Shown: positions 35,238 to 47,267, counted from the first letter of the stretch. The stretch: DNA of 64,000 nucleotides from Tragulus kanchil (GCA_022376925.1 JAIOJX010000031.1:142866854-142930853); one strand, 5' to 3'. Numbers and translations are program-made. Notes: a model not told the origin generated them from the letters alone.

Positions 35238-37491
35238 CCAGTAGTTGGGTAGCTCTGTCTGAGGACTGACTAGACCAGAGACCAGCAATTTTGTTCATTA
35301 CTTTCCCACGTGTACACAGCTTCATGTGGACAAGCCTCCTCGAAGCATCAAAGGTAAAGAGGGTGAAATCTAGGCATCTCAGGAGTGATCCTGGTAATAT
35401 TAAACATAAAGCCTCTCACCATAGCCTTTAGCCCGGGAAGGAATGAGATAAGTGAGGAATAGGGACTGTTTCTCACCAGGACCATGGTTAAACCAGAACC
35501 TCCATCTCCCACCATCCCTTCCCCAGTGGCAAAGCTGAGTCACAGAGCTGGAACATGGCTGTGTCTGTTTTTTCTTCCCCAAACCTTTCGCGGTTTAGCC
35601 CAACTTTCCTATGTTGAGCGTACATATATGTGACCAAGAAAAAGGTGGGCCACACCTTTGTCTGCAGCAGGGGCCATTTTCATTTATTCAATTTCATTCA
35701 ACACAGTACTGCATTTGCCTGGAACAAAATGCTTGTCCATCATGCTAAGTGCTAGGAATACAACAATGAATGGGACCTGGTATGTATCATCAAGAAATTC
35801 ACAGACAATGCCCACTGATAATTACAGATAAATAGATAATTACCATGAAATGTTTTAAGTGCTGAAATGAAGCTCTTCGATGGTATTAAGTGAAAATAAT
35901 AGAGGAAACCACTACAGGAGATGGTCTCTTCTTCATGGTAAGAGGTATAAGAAGTTCATAGAGACAAGAGATATGGAGTCTGGCAATCTAGAGAGGGAAG
36001 CTTGTGGTATCTCACTGAGCTCCAGGCTTAGAAGAGACTCTGAGAGATCATGGACTTCGACCTTCCAAGCACCCTGGAAGCTCTAATCTTAAGCATCTAG
36101 CCTGGGAAAGATAAGGAGCAATTTGAACAGCCCAATCCCTCTTCCACATCCTAAGAAAACAAAAGAACTAGAGTAAATCCAATCCCTGTGTACCTGTGAA
36201 AATAAACCATGAAAATTCAACTTCTTTATGAGGTCTTTCCAGTGCATTTTTAAAAAGACAAGAAATTAGCATTAACCCCAAACTTTGTGTCCACCTCCCA
36301 ATCTCCTCAATAATAACTGACAGCTTTACTTTTTAAATCCAACGTGTATTGAAGACACGCTGACCCCAGTAGTTGGGTAGCTCTGTCTGAGGACTGACTA
36401 GACCAGAGACCAGCAATTTTGTTCATTACTTTCCCACGTGTACACAGCTTCATGTGGACAAGCCTCCTCGAAGCATCAAAGGTAAAGAGGGTGAAATCTA
36501 GGCATCTCAGGAGTGATCCTGGTAATATTAAACATAAAGCCTCTCACCATAGCCTTTAGCCCGGGAAGGAATGAGATAAGTGAGGAATAGGGACTGTTTC
36601 TCACCAGGACCATGGTTAAACCAGAACCTCCATCTCCCACCATCCCTTCCCCAGTGGCAAAGCTGAGTCACAGAGCTGGAACATGGCTGTGTCTGTTTTT
36701 TCTTCCCCAAACCTTTCGCGGTTTAGCCCAACTTTCCTATGTTGAGCGTACATATATGTGACCAAGAAAAAGGTGGGCCACACCTTTGTCTGCAGCAGGG
36801 GCCATTTTCATTTATTCAATTTCATTCAACACAGTACTGCATTTGCCTGGAACAAAATGCTTGTCCATCATGCTAAGTGCTAGGAATACAACAATGAATG
36901 GGACCTGGTATGTATCATCAAGAAATTCACAGACAATGCCCACTGATAATTACAGATAAATAGATAATTACCATGAAATGTTTTAAGTGCTGAAATGAAG
37001 CTCTTCGATGGTATTAAGTGAAAATAATAGAGGAAACCACTACAGGAGATGGTCTCTTCTTCATGGTAAGAGGTATAAGAAGTTCATAGAGACAAGAGAT
37101 ATGGAGTCTGGCAATCTAGAGAGGGAAGCTTGTGGTATCTCACTGAGCTCCAGGCTTAGAAGAGACTCTGAGAGATCATGGACTTCGACCTTCCAAGCAC
37201 CCTGGAAGCTCTAATCTTAAGCATCTAGCCTGGGAAAGATAAGGAGCAATTTGAACAGCCCAATCCCTCTTCCACATCCTAAGAAAACAAAAGAACTAGA
37301 GTAAATCCAATCCCTGTGTACCTGTGAAAATAAACCATGAAAATTCAACTTCTTTATGAGGTCTTTCCAGTGCATTTTTAAAAAGACAAGAAATTAGCAT
37401 TAACCCCAAACTTTGTGTCCACCTCCCAATCTCCTCAATAATAACTGACAGCTTTACTTTTTAAATCCAACGTGTATTGAAGACACGCTGA
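35238..37491. repeat. Local tandem duplication 9 (period 1,128 bp)
   Basis: The left copy is 35238-36363 and the right copy is 36366-37491, with at most two bases between them. By eye the copies are identical: the frames 35400-35582/36528-36710 and 35880-36086/37008-37214 translate identically. Confidence 0.95.
35690..36110 (+). mobile_element. Possible L2-like remnant inside duplication 9
   Basis: The run 'catgctaagtgctaggaata', 'caacaatgaatgggacctgg' and 'tttaagtgctgaaatgaagc' resembles the L2 core (ctgggctaggcgctggggatacagcaatgaa...). It is weak. It is repeated at 36818-37238. Confidence 0.4.
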
Positions 37492-38603
37492 ACCACTTAT
37501 AGAATGGCCGACTACCAAGAAGTCCTGAGAAAAAAGGACACATGCCCCACACACAGATCGTCCACTTCCTTCAAAAGATTGCCCAGGACACATCCCCAGT
37601 TGAAGGTAATCAGAATTTCATGCAGTAGTTTGTCACAGACAATAAAATTCTGATGGGGGTGAGGAACATAATTTTTCTTGTTTCAGTTGAATAAAGCAAA
37701 GCTTTTCTTTGGAAAATACAATCTTCCTAGTGCTTACAGAGGCCAAATTTAATATGGGAAGCCCTAGATAAGGAAACCTGCAAAGAGGAAGGTGACTTAG
37801 GGAGATGGACAGAGAAGGTACCTGTTCTGCTTCACTGTATCTGGGCCAGCTCTATGAAGGAAATTATTTGGAAACTGGGGCTCAGGCATGAAATTATATA
37901 TGCCAAAACATACAACCAGTTAGGGGAGGTGTTAAATCTAGAACCTTGGTCTCTGCCTACCTCCTCTACAACAGCCTTCCTCTGCTTAACCTTGCACCAC
38001 CTCCTTAGCTGCTTAGCTGGGCAGAAACTCTTCCTTTCTCTCAGAAGTCTTATAAACAAAAGGCACTTTTCAGAGAAGAATAAAACATCACAGTTGTGAG
38101 CTGCATTCTTCTGATTCTTTTCGGCTCCATTCTGCTTTGTGCATGCCTGTGCTTTGCCCTCTGGTAGGCTGGGGGTTGATAGATCTGTGAGTGAAGATCT
38201 GCAAACCATCCTACTGGGTGCCTAATAAAATGCAAATCGAGACATGGGGAGAAGAGAAGTTCTCTGTCCTTCTCTTTACAAATAAAGTGTTATGTGCCAC
38301 TTGCGGGGATCAGGAGCACCATGCTGGGGCTGCATCTGCTCTTTCTGACAGCTCCCCAAAGAGCCCTGCTTCTTCTTTTTTGCAAGCCAGCAAGCTATTC
38401 TTGGAGAGTATCAAAAGAAACCTGCTGGGGTCGGGGGTGGGGGAGGCGGTGAACAACAACAACAGAGTTTCTCTGACACGCGAGAAGAAATTCAAAATCA
38501 CCTAAAAAAAATCAAAAGCTAAAATCTATGATAGCTGTCGACTGAAGAACAACACACAACCTAAAAGTTACTGAGGACTATAGCCCCGGAAGGAGGCCAT
38601 CTA
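37492..38603. other. Unclassified sequence, possible MIR at 37850-37980
   Basis: The part 'atttggaaactggggctcag' to 'aatctagaaccttggtctct' fits a diverged MIR/L2 end. Frames 37832-38209 (-) and 38191-38505 (+) are family-less. No gene is called. Confidence 0.4.
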
Positions 38604-38807
38604 GACTTCCCTGGTGGCTTAGAGAGTAAAGAATCCACCTGCAGTGCAGGAGACCTGGGTTCCACTGGGTCAGGAAGACCACCTGGAGGAGGGCATGACA
38701 ACTCACTCCAGTATTCCTGCCTGGAGAATCCCATGGACAGAGGGGCCCAATGGACTACAGTCCATGGGATCTCAATGAGTCAGATATGACTGAGTGACTA
38801 ACACTTC
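38604..38807 (+). mobile_element. Bov-tA-type SINE
   Basis: The head is 'gacttccctggtggcttaga', followed by 'atccacctgcagtgcaggag', 'ggagaatcccatggacagag' and the end 'tgagtcagatatgactgagt'. Confidence 0.92.
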
Positions 38808-39736
38808 CACTTTTTCACCTAGCCCTCGAGACAGCCCTGAGGAACTTCTCTGAAGACCTAAGGGAGGAATCAGGATATAGTTTTTCTCTCTTCTCTGTCT
38901 CTCTCTTTTTTTTTTTTTTTTTTTTGCTGAAACAAAAAACATGTAGTCAAATATCAAAATATTGCTGCTAATCACAAAAATTAGACATCTCAACTTAGTG
39001 ATTGTAGTGCTTGTCTATGTATGAGAAGGTGCGAGAGTCTGGGCTCATTGCAATTATTCCTTAGATATACATCTTCCATATCTAGAGCCAATGTCCAAAG
39101 CACAGAAGGCTTCCTACTTTTCTCCATCCTGAAATCCCCTTCGGGTGTACCATGGAGCCAGGCAAGCAGCCACAGTGGATGGAATGGCCAGCAACATCTC
39201 TTTACTGGAATGGCAGACAGCATTCCCTTTCCACGTAGCAAAACCCAAGCTCATGTTCTCAATAAAACAGGCCCTTTTCAGTTAGGAAGAGGAAAGATGT
39301 CAAACTCACTGAGTACAGGGACTGAATGTGTGGATACAAGGGAAGGGCTCATGCTTGAGATGGTGGGGAACTGCAGAAAGCCTGCTCTCTTTGTCAAATG
39401 GAAAGATATTGATCGGCTCTGGCCAATAATGCTGTGAGGACAGGCCCCACAGTCCCAGGATAGGTGGAGAGTCTACTTCTTAAAGAAACAGTACTTTGTA
39501 GATTTTTATGTGAAATCCCCCAGTTTTCAAGTTTTCCAAATTATTATTATTATTTTGCCAGGCAAACTGAATAGGCTTCAATGGGATTTCATGTTCCCCT
39601 TTCAAGTTTTAGGATGGAGGAACGCTAAGACCATTTCAAATATCTGAGTGTGGTCAGCAATGGGAGATGTCTTCAAGAAGAACAAGAAATCCCCAGGAAT
39701 ATGCAAGAAGACACCTGGTCCTGTGGAATTGTCGAA
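38808..39736. other. Unclassified sequence with a long T run
   Basis: A T-run of about 19 lies at 38907-38925. The 138-codon frame at 39021-39437 (+) overlaps an antisense frame and shows no recognised domain or splice context. I do not call it a gene. Confidence 0.45.
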
Positions 39737-39812
39737 TTCCTTGAACACAGGGGGACCTTACAGCGCAGCTAACTTTCCTTGAACACAGGGGGACCTCACA
39801 GCAGAGCTAACT
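39737..39812. repeat. 38-bp tandem repeat, two units
   Basis: Unit 1 (39737-39774) and unit 2 (39775-39812) share 'ttccttgaacacagggggac' and 'agctaact' with a few substitutions (cttacagcgc versus ctcacagcag). The divergence shows this small duplication is old, unlike the ~1.1-kb ones. Confidence 0.9.
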
Positions 39813-39990
39813 TTGTGGTCATTGAACGTTTAACATGTGCCAGGACCAGGGCTAAGCTCTTCAATAACATCACTGCATCCTGTCCTGACTACCACCCTAG
39901 GACGCAGGTACAATTCTCATCATCAGTTTACAGATGAGAAACCAAGGAGCGTAAGGACAGCTAATAAGTGATGGAGAAAGAGCCTGGGTA
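39813..39990 (+). mobile_element. MIR/L2-type ancient repeat
   Basis: The canonical order is clear: 'acatgtgccaggaccagggc', 'cagtttacagatgagaaacc' and 'gacagctaataagtgatgga'. This is the conserved 3' core of L2/MIR elements. Confidence 0.7.
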
Positions 39991-40139
39991 TCCTTCCCCA
40001 TGGGATTTAATGGAAACACACCAGAGTTCCAAAAATCTCCATTCATACATGATGAATAAATTCTAGGCAGCTCCCCGTCCTGGAGGGAGGGAAGGGGCTA
40101 CTATTTTTTAAGACTGACATCAGCAACCTCTTGCCCATC

Positions 40140-40342
40140 ATGTTATTCAGGGGTCCTGCAACCCTTCAGCCACAGACCACTACCAGCCCATGACCCGTCA
40201 GGAACAAGGCTGCACAGAAGGAGGAGAACAGTGGGTGCGATCAAAACCATCACCCGCCACACTCACCCCTGGTCCATGGAATAATTTTCTTCCATGAAAC
40301 AGGCCCCTGGTGCTAGAAAGGTTGGGGGCTGCTGATGTTATT
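40140..40342. mobile_element. Non-autonomous hAT DNA transposon with perfect 8-bp target duplication
   Basis: The element 40148-40334 (187 bp) starts CAGGGGTCCTGCAACCC and ends GGTTGGGGGCTGCTG, an imperfect terminal inverted repeat. It is bounded by the direct repeat atgttatt at 40140-40147 and 40335-40342. An 8-bp duplication and CA/TG-type ends are hAT hallmarks. Internal landmarks ('cccatgacccgtcaggaaca', 'ggctgcacagaaggaggaga', 'ttccatgaaacaggcccctg') match a widespread mammalian element that is also present as a fragment at 14468-14660. There is no coding capacity. Confidence 0.85.
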
Positions 40343-40689
40343 AATATTGATGTTTAGTTTATGTTAATATCATTCATGAATTCTAAGGGGCAAGTCTTAC
40401 TTTGTAAAATCAAAGCTAAATTCAATTGTAATTGTGCATTCCTTTTTAGTTTGTAGTCTGAGTATTCAATGGGTGAAGTCAGATTAAAATTTTAAATGGT
40501 GACACAACTAATCAAATAATAAAATGTTTTATCCTTTCTTTTAAGCATAACTGAGTCTTCTCTTGAGAATTATCTTTTAAATTCTTTTAGTACATTTTGT
40601 CTGCTCACACACTTTGACAGTTAAATCCATTTCCTATGTTCAACTCACTTCTCCCAAATAGACAATGAGCTTTCTGAGAAACCAGGATC

Positions 40690-40945
40690 TGATGGAGGCC
40701 TCTAACCAGAGGACAGCAGGGAGCCAAGCCCTCCTAGTCCAAAACCACATCAATCACCAAATTTTGCCAGCAACTACATAGGTGAGCTTCGAAGTGAATC
40801 CTTCCCTAGTCAAGCCTGAGATGAGACCAGAACCTGTCCTGAGACAGAAAACCCAGCAAGGCCATTCCAGGATTTCTGACCCAGAGAAACTGTGAACAAT
40901 AAATGTTATTTTAAGTCACTAAGATGTGTGGTATGTTACATAAAT
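40690..40945 (+). mobile_element. Ancient LTR-like 3' end (ERVL/MaLR type)
   Basis: The run 'gatttctgacccagagaaac', 'tgtgaacaataaatgttatt' and 'ttaagtcactaagatgtgtg' has the layout of old ERVL/MaLR LTR ends, with AATAAA inside. The family is uncertain. The copy at 41838-42093 comes from duplication 10. Confidence 0.5.
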
Positions 40946-40959
40946 ACCAGATCTTTATT

Positions 40960-41649
40960 CCATGGTGTAGTAATAATTTATACTTCTACTGACAGTGAAT
41001 GAAAGTTCCCAATCCTCCGTGTCCTCACTGCTACTTCGTTGTTTGAATTTTGAATGTTTACCATTTGGGTGAGTCTGAAATAATATCTGGGTGATATTTT
41101 ATTTTGCATTTCCTAGCTTGCTAATGAGATTGAGTATCTTTTCATATGTTTATAAGCCATTCAAATAGACCTTCTATGAAACATCTGTTTTTTATCTTTT
41201 GTGTATTATTCTACCTTTTCTTTGCTTCTTTTTATGATTAGAGCAGTTTTCAAGTATATTGTAGATTCTAATCCTTTGTCAGTTATGTGTGATGCAAATT
41301 CTTCTCCCCATTTGTGACTTACTCTTCAATCCTTGTGGTTCTTTTCATAATAAAGACAGTAAACATATTTATTATAGTCAAATTCATCTATCCTTTTCTT
41401 TATTTTTAGCACTTTTTGAGTCTTAGGAAATCCTTTCCTACTTTGAAGTCTTTAGAATATCCTCGTATATTTTCTTCAAGATATAATTTGGCTTTTCATA
41501 TTCTAAGTTATTTCATCCTTAAGAAAGCTATAACTTCCATCCTAGGCATTGAGTTTTTAACAATGACTTTTCCCTCATATTTTTCACTTTTTCCCTTCCC
41601 AGAAGGACAGCGCTTCTTAACTTCTCTCCATCTCTGCTGTTTCTAGTCC
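40960..41649 (-). mobile_element. Old L1 (L1M-type) 3' region, antisense
   Basis: A long collinear series matches antisense mammalian L1 3' sequence: 'ttctactgacagtgaatgaa', 'gattgagtatcttttcatat', 'gattctaatcctttgtcagt', 'tgcaaattcttctccccatt' and 'ttaggaaatcctttcctact'. No open frame is preserved. It is repeated at 42108-42797. Confidence 0.8.
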
Positions 41650-42849
41650 ATCCACCTTTAATGTGACACAACTAATAATAATAAATTTTCCTTTCACTAT
41701 GATTCTTCTCTTGAGAATTATCTTTTAAATTCTTTTAGTACATTTTGTCTGCTCACACACTTTGACAGTTAAATCCATTTCCTATGTTCAACTCACTTCT
41801 CCCAAATAGACAATGAGCTTTCTGAGAAACCAGGATCTGATGGAGGCCTCTAACCAGAGGACAGCAGGGAGCCAAGCCCTCCTAGTCCAAAACCACATCA
41901 ATCACCAAATTTTGCCAGCAACTACATAGGTGAGCTTCGAAGTGAATCCTTCCCTAGTCAAGCCTGAGATGAGACCAGAACCTGTCCTGAGACAGAAAAC
42001 CCAGCAAGGCCATTCCAGGATTTCTGACCCAGAGAAACTGTGAACAATAAATGTTATTTTAAGTCACTAAGATGTGTGGTATGTTACATAAATACCAGAT
42101 CTTTATTCCATGGTGTAGTAATAATTTATACTTCTACTGACAGTGAATGAAAGTTCCCAATCCTCCGTGTCCTCACTGCTACTTCGTTGTTTGAATTTTG
42201 AATGTTTACCATTTGGGTGAGTCTGAAATAATATCTGGGTGATATTTTATTTTGCATTTCCTAGCTTGCTAATGAGATTGAGTATCTTTTCATATGTTTA
42301 TAAGCCATTCAAATAGACCTTCTATGAAACATCTGTTTTTTATCTTTTGTGTATTATTCTACCTTTTCTTTGCTTCTTTTTATGATTAGAGCAGTTTTCA
42401 AGTATATTGTAGATTCTAATCCTTTGTCAGTTATGTGTGATGCAAATTCTTCTCCCCATTTGTGACTTACTCTTCAATCCTTGTGGTTCTTTTCATAATA
42501 AAGACAGTAAACATATTTATTATAGTCAAATTCATCTATCCTTTTCTTTATTTTTAGCACTTTTTGAGTCTTAGGAAATCCTTTCCTACTTTGAAGTCTT
42601 TAGAATATCCTCGTATATTTTCTTCAAGATATAATTTGGCTTTTCATATTCTAAGTTATTTCATCCTTAAGAAAGCTATAACTTCCATCCTAGGCATTGA
42701 GTTTTTAACAATGACTTTTCCCTCATATTTTTCACTTTTTCCCTTCCCAGAAGGACAGCGCTTCTTAACTTCTCTCCATCTCTGCTGTTTCTAGTCCTCT
42801 CCTACTCCTCTCCACCATTATAGCTGCTTTCCTTTGAAAAACCCCAACA

Positions 42850-43045
42850 GGGGACCTCTCTGATGGTTCAGTGATTAAAAATCTACCTTCCAATGCAGGC
42901 AAATGGGTTCAATCCCTGGCTGGGGAACTAAGATCCCACATGCCTGCGGGTAATTGAGCCTGCATGCTCTAAAGTCCACACACTGCAGGTGAAGAAGTCC
43001 ACATACCACAACAAAGACCTAGCGCAGCCAGAAAAAGAGTCTAGT
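42850..43045 (+). mobile_element. CHR-type tRNA-Glu SINE
   Basis: The head 'gggacctctctgatggttca', 'gttcaatccctggctgggga', 'actaagatcccacatgcctg' and 'aagacctagcgcagccagaa' mark a full-length older CHR-like SINE. Confidence 0.8.
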
Positions 43046-44283
43046 GGCCCATCTATAAGTGGTTGAATAAATAAGTTTTGGGTGTACCTATACAATGAAT
43101 ATGTCATGGGATTTAAAGAATGAAACAGAACTTTATGCTGAGATGGAAGAATATGTGATAAACAGCTGTGCGTATGTGACAGTGGATGTACATATGGAGA
43201 ATTGTGGAATAAATACGAAACTTACCAGCAGCCTCCTTAAAGACAGGACATAGACTATATTACAGGCTTTTCCTATTTAAATCTGTAATGCCTGGTGGTT
43301 TTGCAATGAGCATGTATCACTCTTACAATTTGCAATAAATAAATGAATAAATATAATAAAATAGGAGGCACAAAAGAAAACCCCCTACCTATCATGTGTT
43401 TGATAAATATCTGCTCATGCAGGGGCCACATCAGGCATTCAGGCCTCCTACAGAGATAAGGAGGTCCGGACTTTCATGGAGATCACTTCAACAGACTCGC
43501 CTCAAGGTCCCCAACCCTTCTGCCGTGCCTTTCCTGTCTCACCCTCTAACATGAGTCATCCCTCCTCTGTGCTCCTGAAACACACCTGCTCTTGTCTATT
43601 CACTCACAATGACAGATTATGTGAGGCGAGCCACTGTTACTTCTTATACAAACCTCATTTCCATGAACAAATTAAGTACAGCTTCCTAAGGACAAACACC
43701 ATTTTTCACATGACGAACTCTCCTTCAGCAATGCATCAAAGAGTAGAAAAAATAAGAGTGGGCATTCAATGGGCAGTTGCTGACTGACTCGGATAAGGTG
43801 GAAGTTGGGAAGAGCCTTTCGGGAAAAGTCGAATTTCATGTTTTTGCTTTAAGGAAAGGGGATCATTCTGACTCATACTACACTCTGAGAATAAAAACTC
43901 GACATCCCCAAAATAAAATAGGGCAATTGTCAATGTAACTGTAAGAATATTATAGGCATCCATCAATTGTCTGCATGCTTGTTACCCACTTTGTGGATTA
44001 CCTGTGGCCACACGGATATCCTCAATTGGTTGCCCCCTCTCCAACCTGGAGCCTTCCACTTGGTTGCAACACTGGTGGGTATCCAGGGAACATGGACTAA
44101 TTTAAACATCAGCTCAGAGTCAATGTAATTAGGAAGATAAATTTGCTGCAAAGCTATCAAACAATGTCTACTAAAACTAAACAATAACACTATCATCTAT
44201 TATTTTAAGTGATTCCTGATTCTGGCTACCTCAGTCATCATTAATAGTCCTAAATTTTCTCATGAGAAATAGTTTTCTTATAA
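43046..44283. other. Unclassified sequence, possible L1/L2 remnants
   Basis: The part at 43080-43200 ('atggaagaatatgtgataaa') is faintly L1-like and 43490-43740 faintly L2-like in antisense. Frames 43476-43787 and 43963-44196 have no recognised domain. Confidence 0.4.
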
Positions 44284-44287
44284 ATAC

Positions 44288-44331
<44 letters not shown>
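44284..44331. repeat. (TA)n / TACATA simple repeat
   Basis: An alternating TA run with two C interruptions. Confidence 0.95.
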
Positions 44332-44332
<1 letters not shown>

Positions 44333-44365
44333 TATAAATATAAACATACTATAACCCCAAAATAC

Positions 44366-44698
44366 CATGACCCAACAATCCCACTTCAAATTGATTTTGC
44401 ATTTACTCAAGTGAAATGAAAACTTATATTCACGCAAAGACCTATATACAAATGTTTTCCCAAAACCAAAATTAAATGTCCTTTAATTGGTAGAAAAAAG
44501 AAACTAGAGCATATCTACACAATGCCACAAAAAGCAACAAAAAGGACCAACTATCAATACCTGCTTCCACATAAATGAATTCAAATGCATTCTGCTAGGT
44601 GACAGAAGCCAGACATAAAAATCTGTACACTGTAAGTTCTCACCCATATGACTCTCTGGAAAAGGCAAAATTATAGAGACAAAAAAAAAAAAAAAAAT
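44366..44698 (+). mobile_element. Old L1 ORF2 C-terminus to 3' UTR
   Basis: The series is collinear with L1 and ends in an A17-type run: 'acccaacaatcccacttcaa', 'actcaagtgaaatgaaaact', 'cgcaaagacctatatacaaa', 'aaaaaggaccaactatcaat', 'ggtgacagaagccagacata' and 'tctggaaaaggcaaaattat'. It is heavily decayed, with no open frame. Confidence 0.8.
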
Positions 44699-44747
44699 GG
44701 TATGTGTTCCTGGGCTGGGGTGGTGAAGAGGTTAAGAAGGAGCAAGA

Positions 44748-44965
44748 GGGCTTTCCAAGTGGTGCTAGCAGTAAAGAACCCGCCTGCCAATGCAGGAGAT
44801 GCACGAGACATGGATTTGATCTCTGAGTCAGAAAGACCCCCTGGAGGAGGGCATGGCAACCCACTCCAGTGTTCTTACCTGGAGAATCCCACAGACAGAG
44901 AAGCCTGGTGGGCTGCTGTCCACAGAGTCACATGCAGTTGGACATGACCAAAGTAACATGACACA
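44748..44965 (+). mobile_element. Bov-tA-type SINE
   Basis: The head is 'ggctttccaagtggtgctag', followed by 'acccgcctgccaatgcagga', 'cccactccagtgttcttacc' and the end 'cagttggacatgaccaaagt'. Frames at 44640-44947 on both strands are SINE sequence. Confidence 0.9.
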
Positions 44966-45032
44966 CATGGACACCATGGCTGCAGACCCCAAATCACAAT
45001 TCTCTGATCCTGAATAAACTAAACCTTAAAAA

Positions 45033-45365
45033 AATAAAGAGGCAGGCTTCCCTGGTGGTCCAGTGGGTAAGGACACTGCCTTGCAGTGCAAGGGGCGCCA
45101 GTTCGATCCCTGGCCTGGGAAGATCCCACATGCTGCAGAGCGGCTGGACCCATATGTCCAATTACCGAGCCGGAGCTCTGGAGCACATGTGCCCAGAGCC
45201 GGCTCTCTGCGACAACAGAGGTCACCGTGATGGGAGACCCACACGGGCCAAAGAACAAAGACGGATGAAAAACAGATAAATGAAAGACCAATAGAAGTGA
45301 CCCTCCTGCCCCGCTCCCTCCCCAACCTCCCTCCCACACCAAAAAAATAAATAAATAAAGAGGCA
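45033..45365 (+). mobile_element. CHR-type tRNA-Glu SINE with 13-bp target-site duplication
   Basis: The element begins 'ggcttccctggtggtccagt' at 45046 and ends in an A-rich tail. It is flanked by aaataaagaggca at 45033-45045 and 45353-45365. It is the same subfamily as 25130-25445: 'gagccggagctctggagcac' and 'gccaaagaacaaagacggat' correspond. The 115- and 103-codon antisense frames here are SINE translations. Confidence 0.92.
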
Positions 45366-46473
45366 CTTGATGAACGCTCTTTCAGGGTTATGGTGGAACA
45401 AGCTTTGTCACCTCCATCTTCCAGCTATGCTACTGTGGGTTTGCAAGCGACTCACTGAGGCTCATCATCCAGCCTTGAGAAAGAACCACCTAAATAGATT
45501 TTTATTTTTTTCATGCACTTTTATTTTAATAACTTGAAAAAATTTTAATCCAGAGTTTCCATTTGCATCATCATTGAGTCTGATAAAGGAGCTTAAATTA
45601 GCAGAAGAATCACACACCTGTGCCAAATTTTCATATCAACCACTTCAAAAAGTTTGAGTCAGGAAACGCTTTATATCCAAAAATGATCTCTCATTTCATC
45701 ATGCACATTGGTATGGAGGAAATAAAACTTGTTAAAGGAAAGAGTAAAATAAAGTAAAATCGAAGAGGTGACATTTATGTTTCTCCACTTACATCTGATT
45801 AGGTAGCAACCCTCAGAAGACCAAAAATACGTCAAGTTAGTGATGAATATGTATCAAAATCAATCCTAATTGTCCTCTGTTATGCCAAGCCATTGATGAT
45901 AATGTGCTTTATGCTCTGTGTATCAGAACATTTTGTGGGTGAAATTCTACCTAACCGAAGGTGGTGAACAATAAAAGGTTGTGAACATCCATGAAATTCC
46001 AGGACCTTGGCTAGAAACAATGTAATACATAAAGATGAAGAAAGCTGTAGCCCCAACAGTAATGAAGTTGAAATTCAGCAAGAGAAACAGGCCTAGAAAC
46101 AACTCTATGTAACACGCAGGAAGGTGCAGACAATGTTACATGAGGTCACAGGAGACAGATTAATTTTGATGGATGTACTAGAAAAGCATCATGAAGGAGG
46201 CAGTGCATGGTCGTGGTGGGGTTCCAATACACAGTGACAGCAGCAAGCACCACTCTGTAATTGAAGAAAAACTGAACAGCGAGGGGTAGCGCGTAACTGG
46301 AGAAAGAATGAGCTACATGTAGCTAAAGTTGAAGGGTGCACGTTGGAGAAATGTCCTGTGGAGATAGTGGGGGGCATGAATTCCGTGAAGGGAGAGGAAC
46401 TGAAGAACAGCAAGAGATACTGGATCAGACTAGCTTTATGGGCTGGGCATTAACAGTATATCCGGGGTGTGTA
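45366..46473. other. Unclassified sequence, possible L2-like part at 46050-46440
   Basis: The later part ('gaaacaggcctagaaacaac', 'atgaaggaggcagtgcatgg') vaguely follows L2 spacing. No gene is recognised. Confidence 0.4.
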
Positions 46474-46652
46474 TTTAGTTACTTCAGTCATATCTAACTC
46501 TTTGAAACCCCATGGACTGTAGCCCACAGAATCCTCTATCCATGGCATTCTCCAGGCCAGGATACTGGAGTGGGTTTCTAGTTCCTCCTCCAGGGGATTT
46601 TCCAACCCAGGGAGGGAACCCAAGTCTCTTGTGGCTCCTGCATTGCAGTCTA
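46474..46652 (-). mobile_element. Bov-tA-type SINE, antisense
   Basis: Landmarks are 'tcatatctaactctttgaaa', 'ccccatggactgtagcccac', 'gatactggagtgggtttcta' and 'gtggctcctgcattgcagtc'. The tRNA-like end is degraded. Confidence 0.88.
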
Positions 46653-46918
46653 GAGTTTACTTTTTTTTTTTTTTTCTTTTTGACTAGAATTTATCCTGTT
46701 GCTCTTACTATGCCTGAGTAACTTTTAAGGGAAATGTCATATTTATAGAATGGGTCAGAATAAGTATGTTTGATTGGCCAAATGAGTGGGTCCCAGCTAG
46801 TGATTTTCAGCAGTAGCCCAGACTGAACTATAATTCCTTTCATCTAAAATAAACTTTCTAAGAGTCATCCAATTGAGCCTTGGAGGGGAGAAACCCACCA
46901 AGGTAAACAAGAGGTACT

Positions 46919-47131
46919 GTGCCTGTGCTTAGTCACTTAGTTGTGTCCGACTCTTTGCAGCCCATGAACCACAGCCTGCCAGTCTCCTCTGTCCATGGGG
47001 ATTCTCCAGGCAAGAAGACTGGAGTGGGTTGTCATGCCCTCCTTCAGAGGATCTTCCCAACCCAGGGATCGAACCCACGTCTCTCGCATTGCAGGCACAT
47101 TCTTTGCCATCTGAGCCACGAGGGAAGCCCC
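46919..47131 (-). mobile_element. Bov-tA-type SINE, antisense (left copy)
   Basis: Landmarks are 'gtgcttagtcacttagttgt', 'ggagtgggttgtcatgccct' and the tRNA-like end 'ccatctgagccacgagggaa'. It differs from its partner at 48023 by about 14 substitutions, while their shared flanks are essentially identical. Confidence 0.93.
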
Positions 47132-47267
47132 TGGATGCAGGCAATCTCCTGGGAGGCAGGGGAAAACAAGACTGAAAAGTCAATGCTAAGAAGGAGCCAG
47201 GTAACCCTATAGTTAAGTCCAGGTCTGCTGTCTCAGAACTCAGAATGGTCTGACCAGCAAGGGTGTC

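Larger units (their letters stand above)
40490..42797. repeat. Local tandem duplication 10 (period 1,148 bp) with noisy junction
   Basis: The left copy is 40490-41649 and the right copy is about 41650-42797. From 'ttctcttgagaattatcttt' onward the copies look identical. The first ~45 bases of the right copy (41657-41702) are a degraded version of 40490-40556, with several indels and substitutions. The damage is on one side of the junction only, as in duplications 5, 6 and 11. Confidence 0.94.

Noticed and set aside
39021..39437. 138-codon open frame as a candidate gene
   Set aside because: It is overlapped by an antisense frame. There is no domain, signal peptide or splice structure, and its length is within chance for a 64-kb window.
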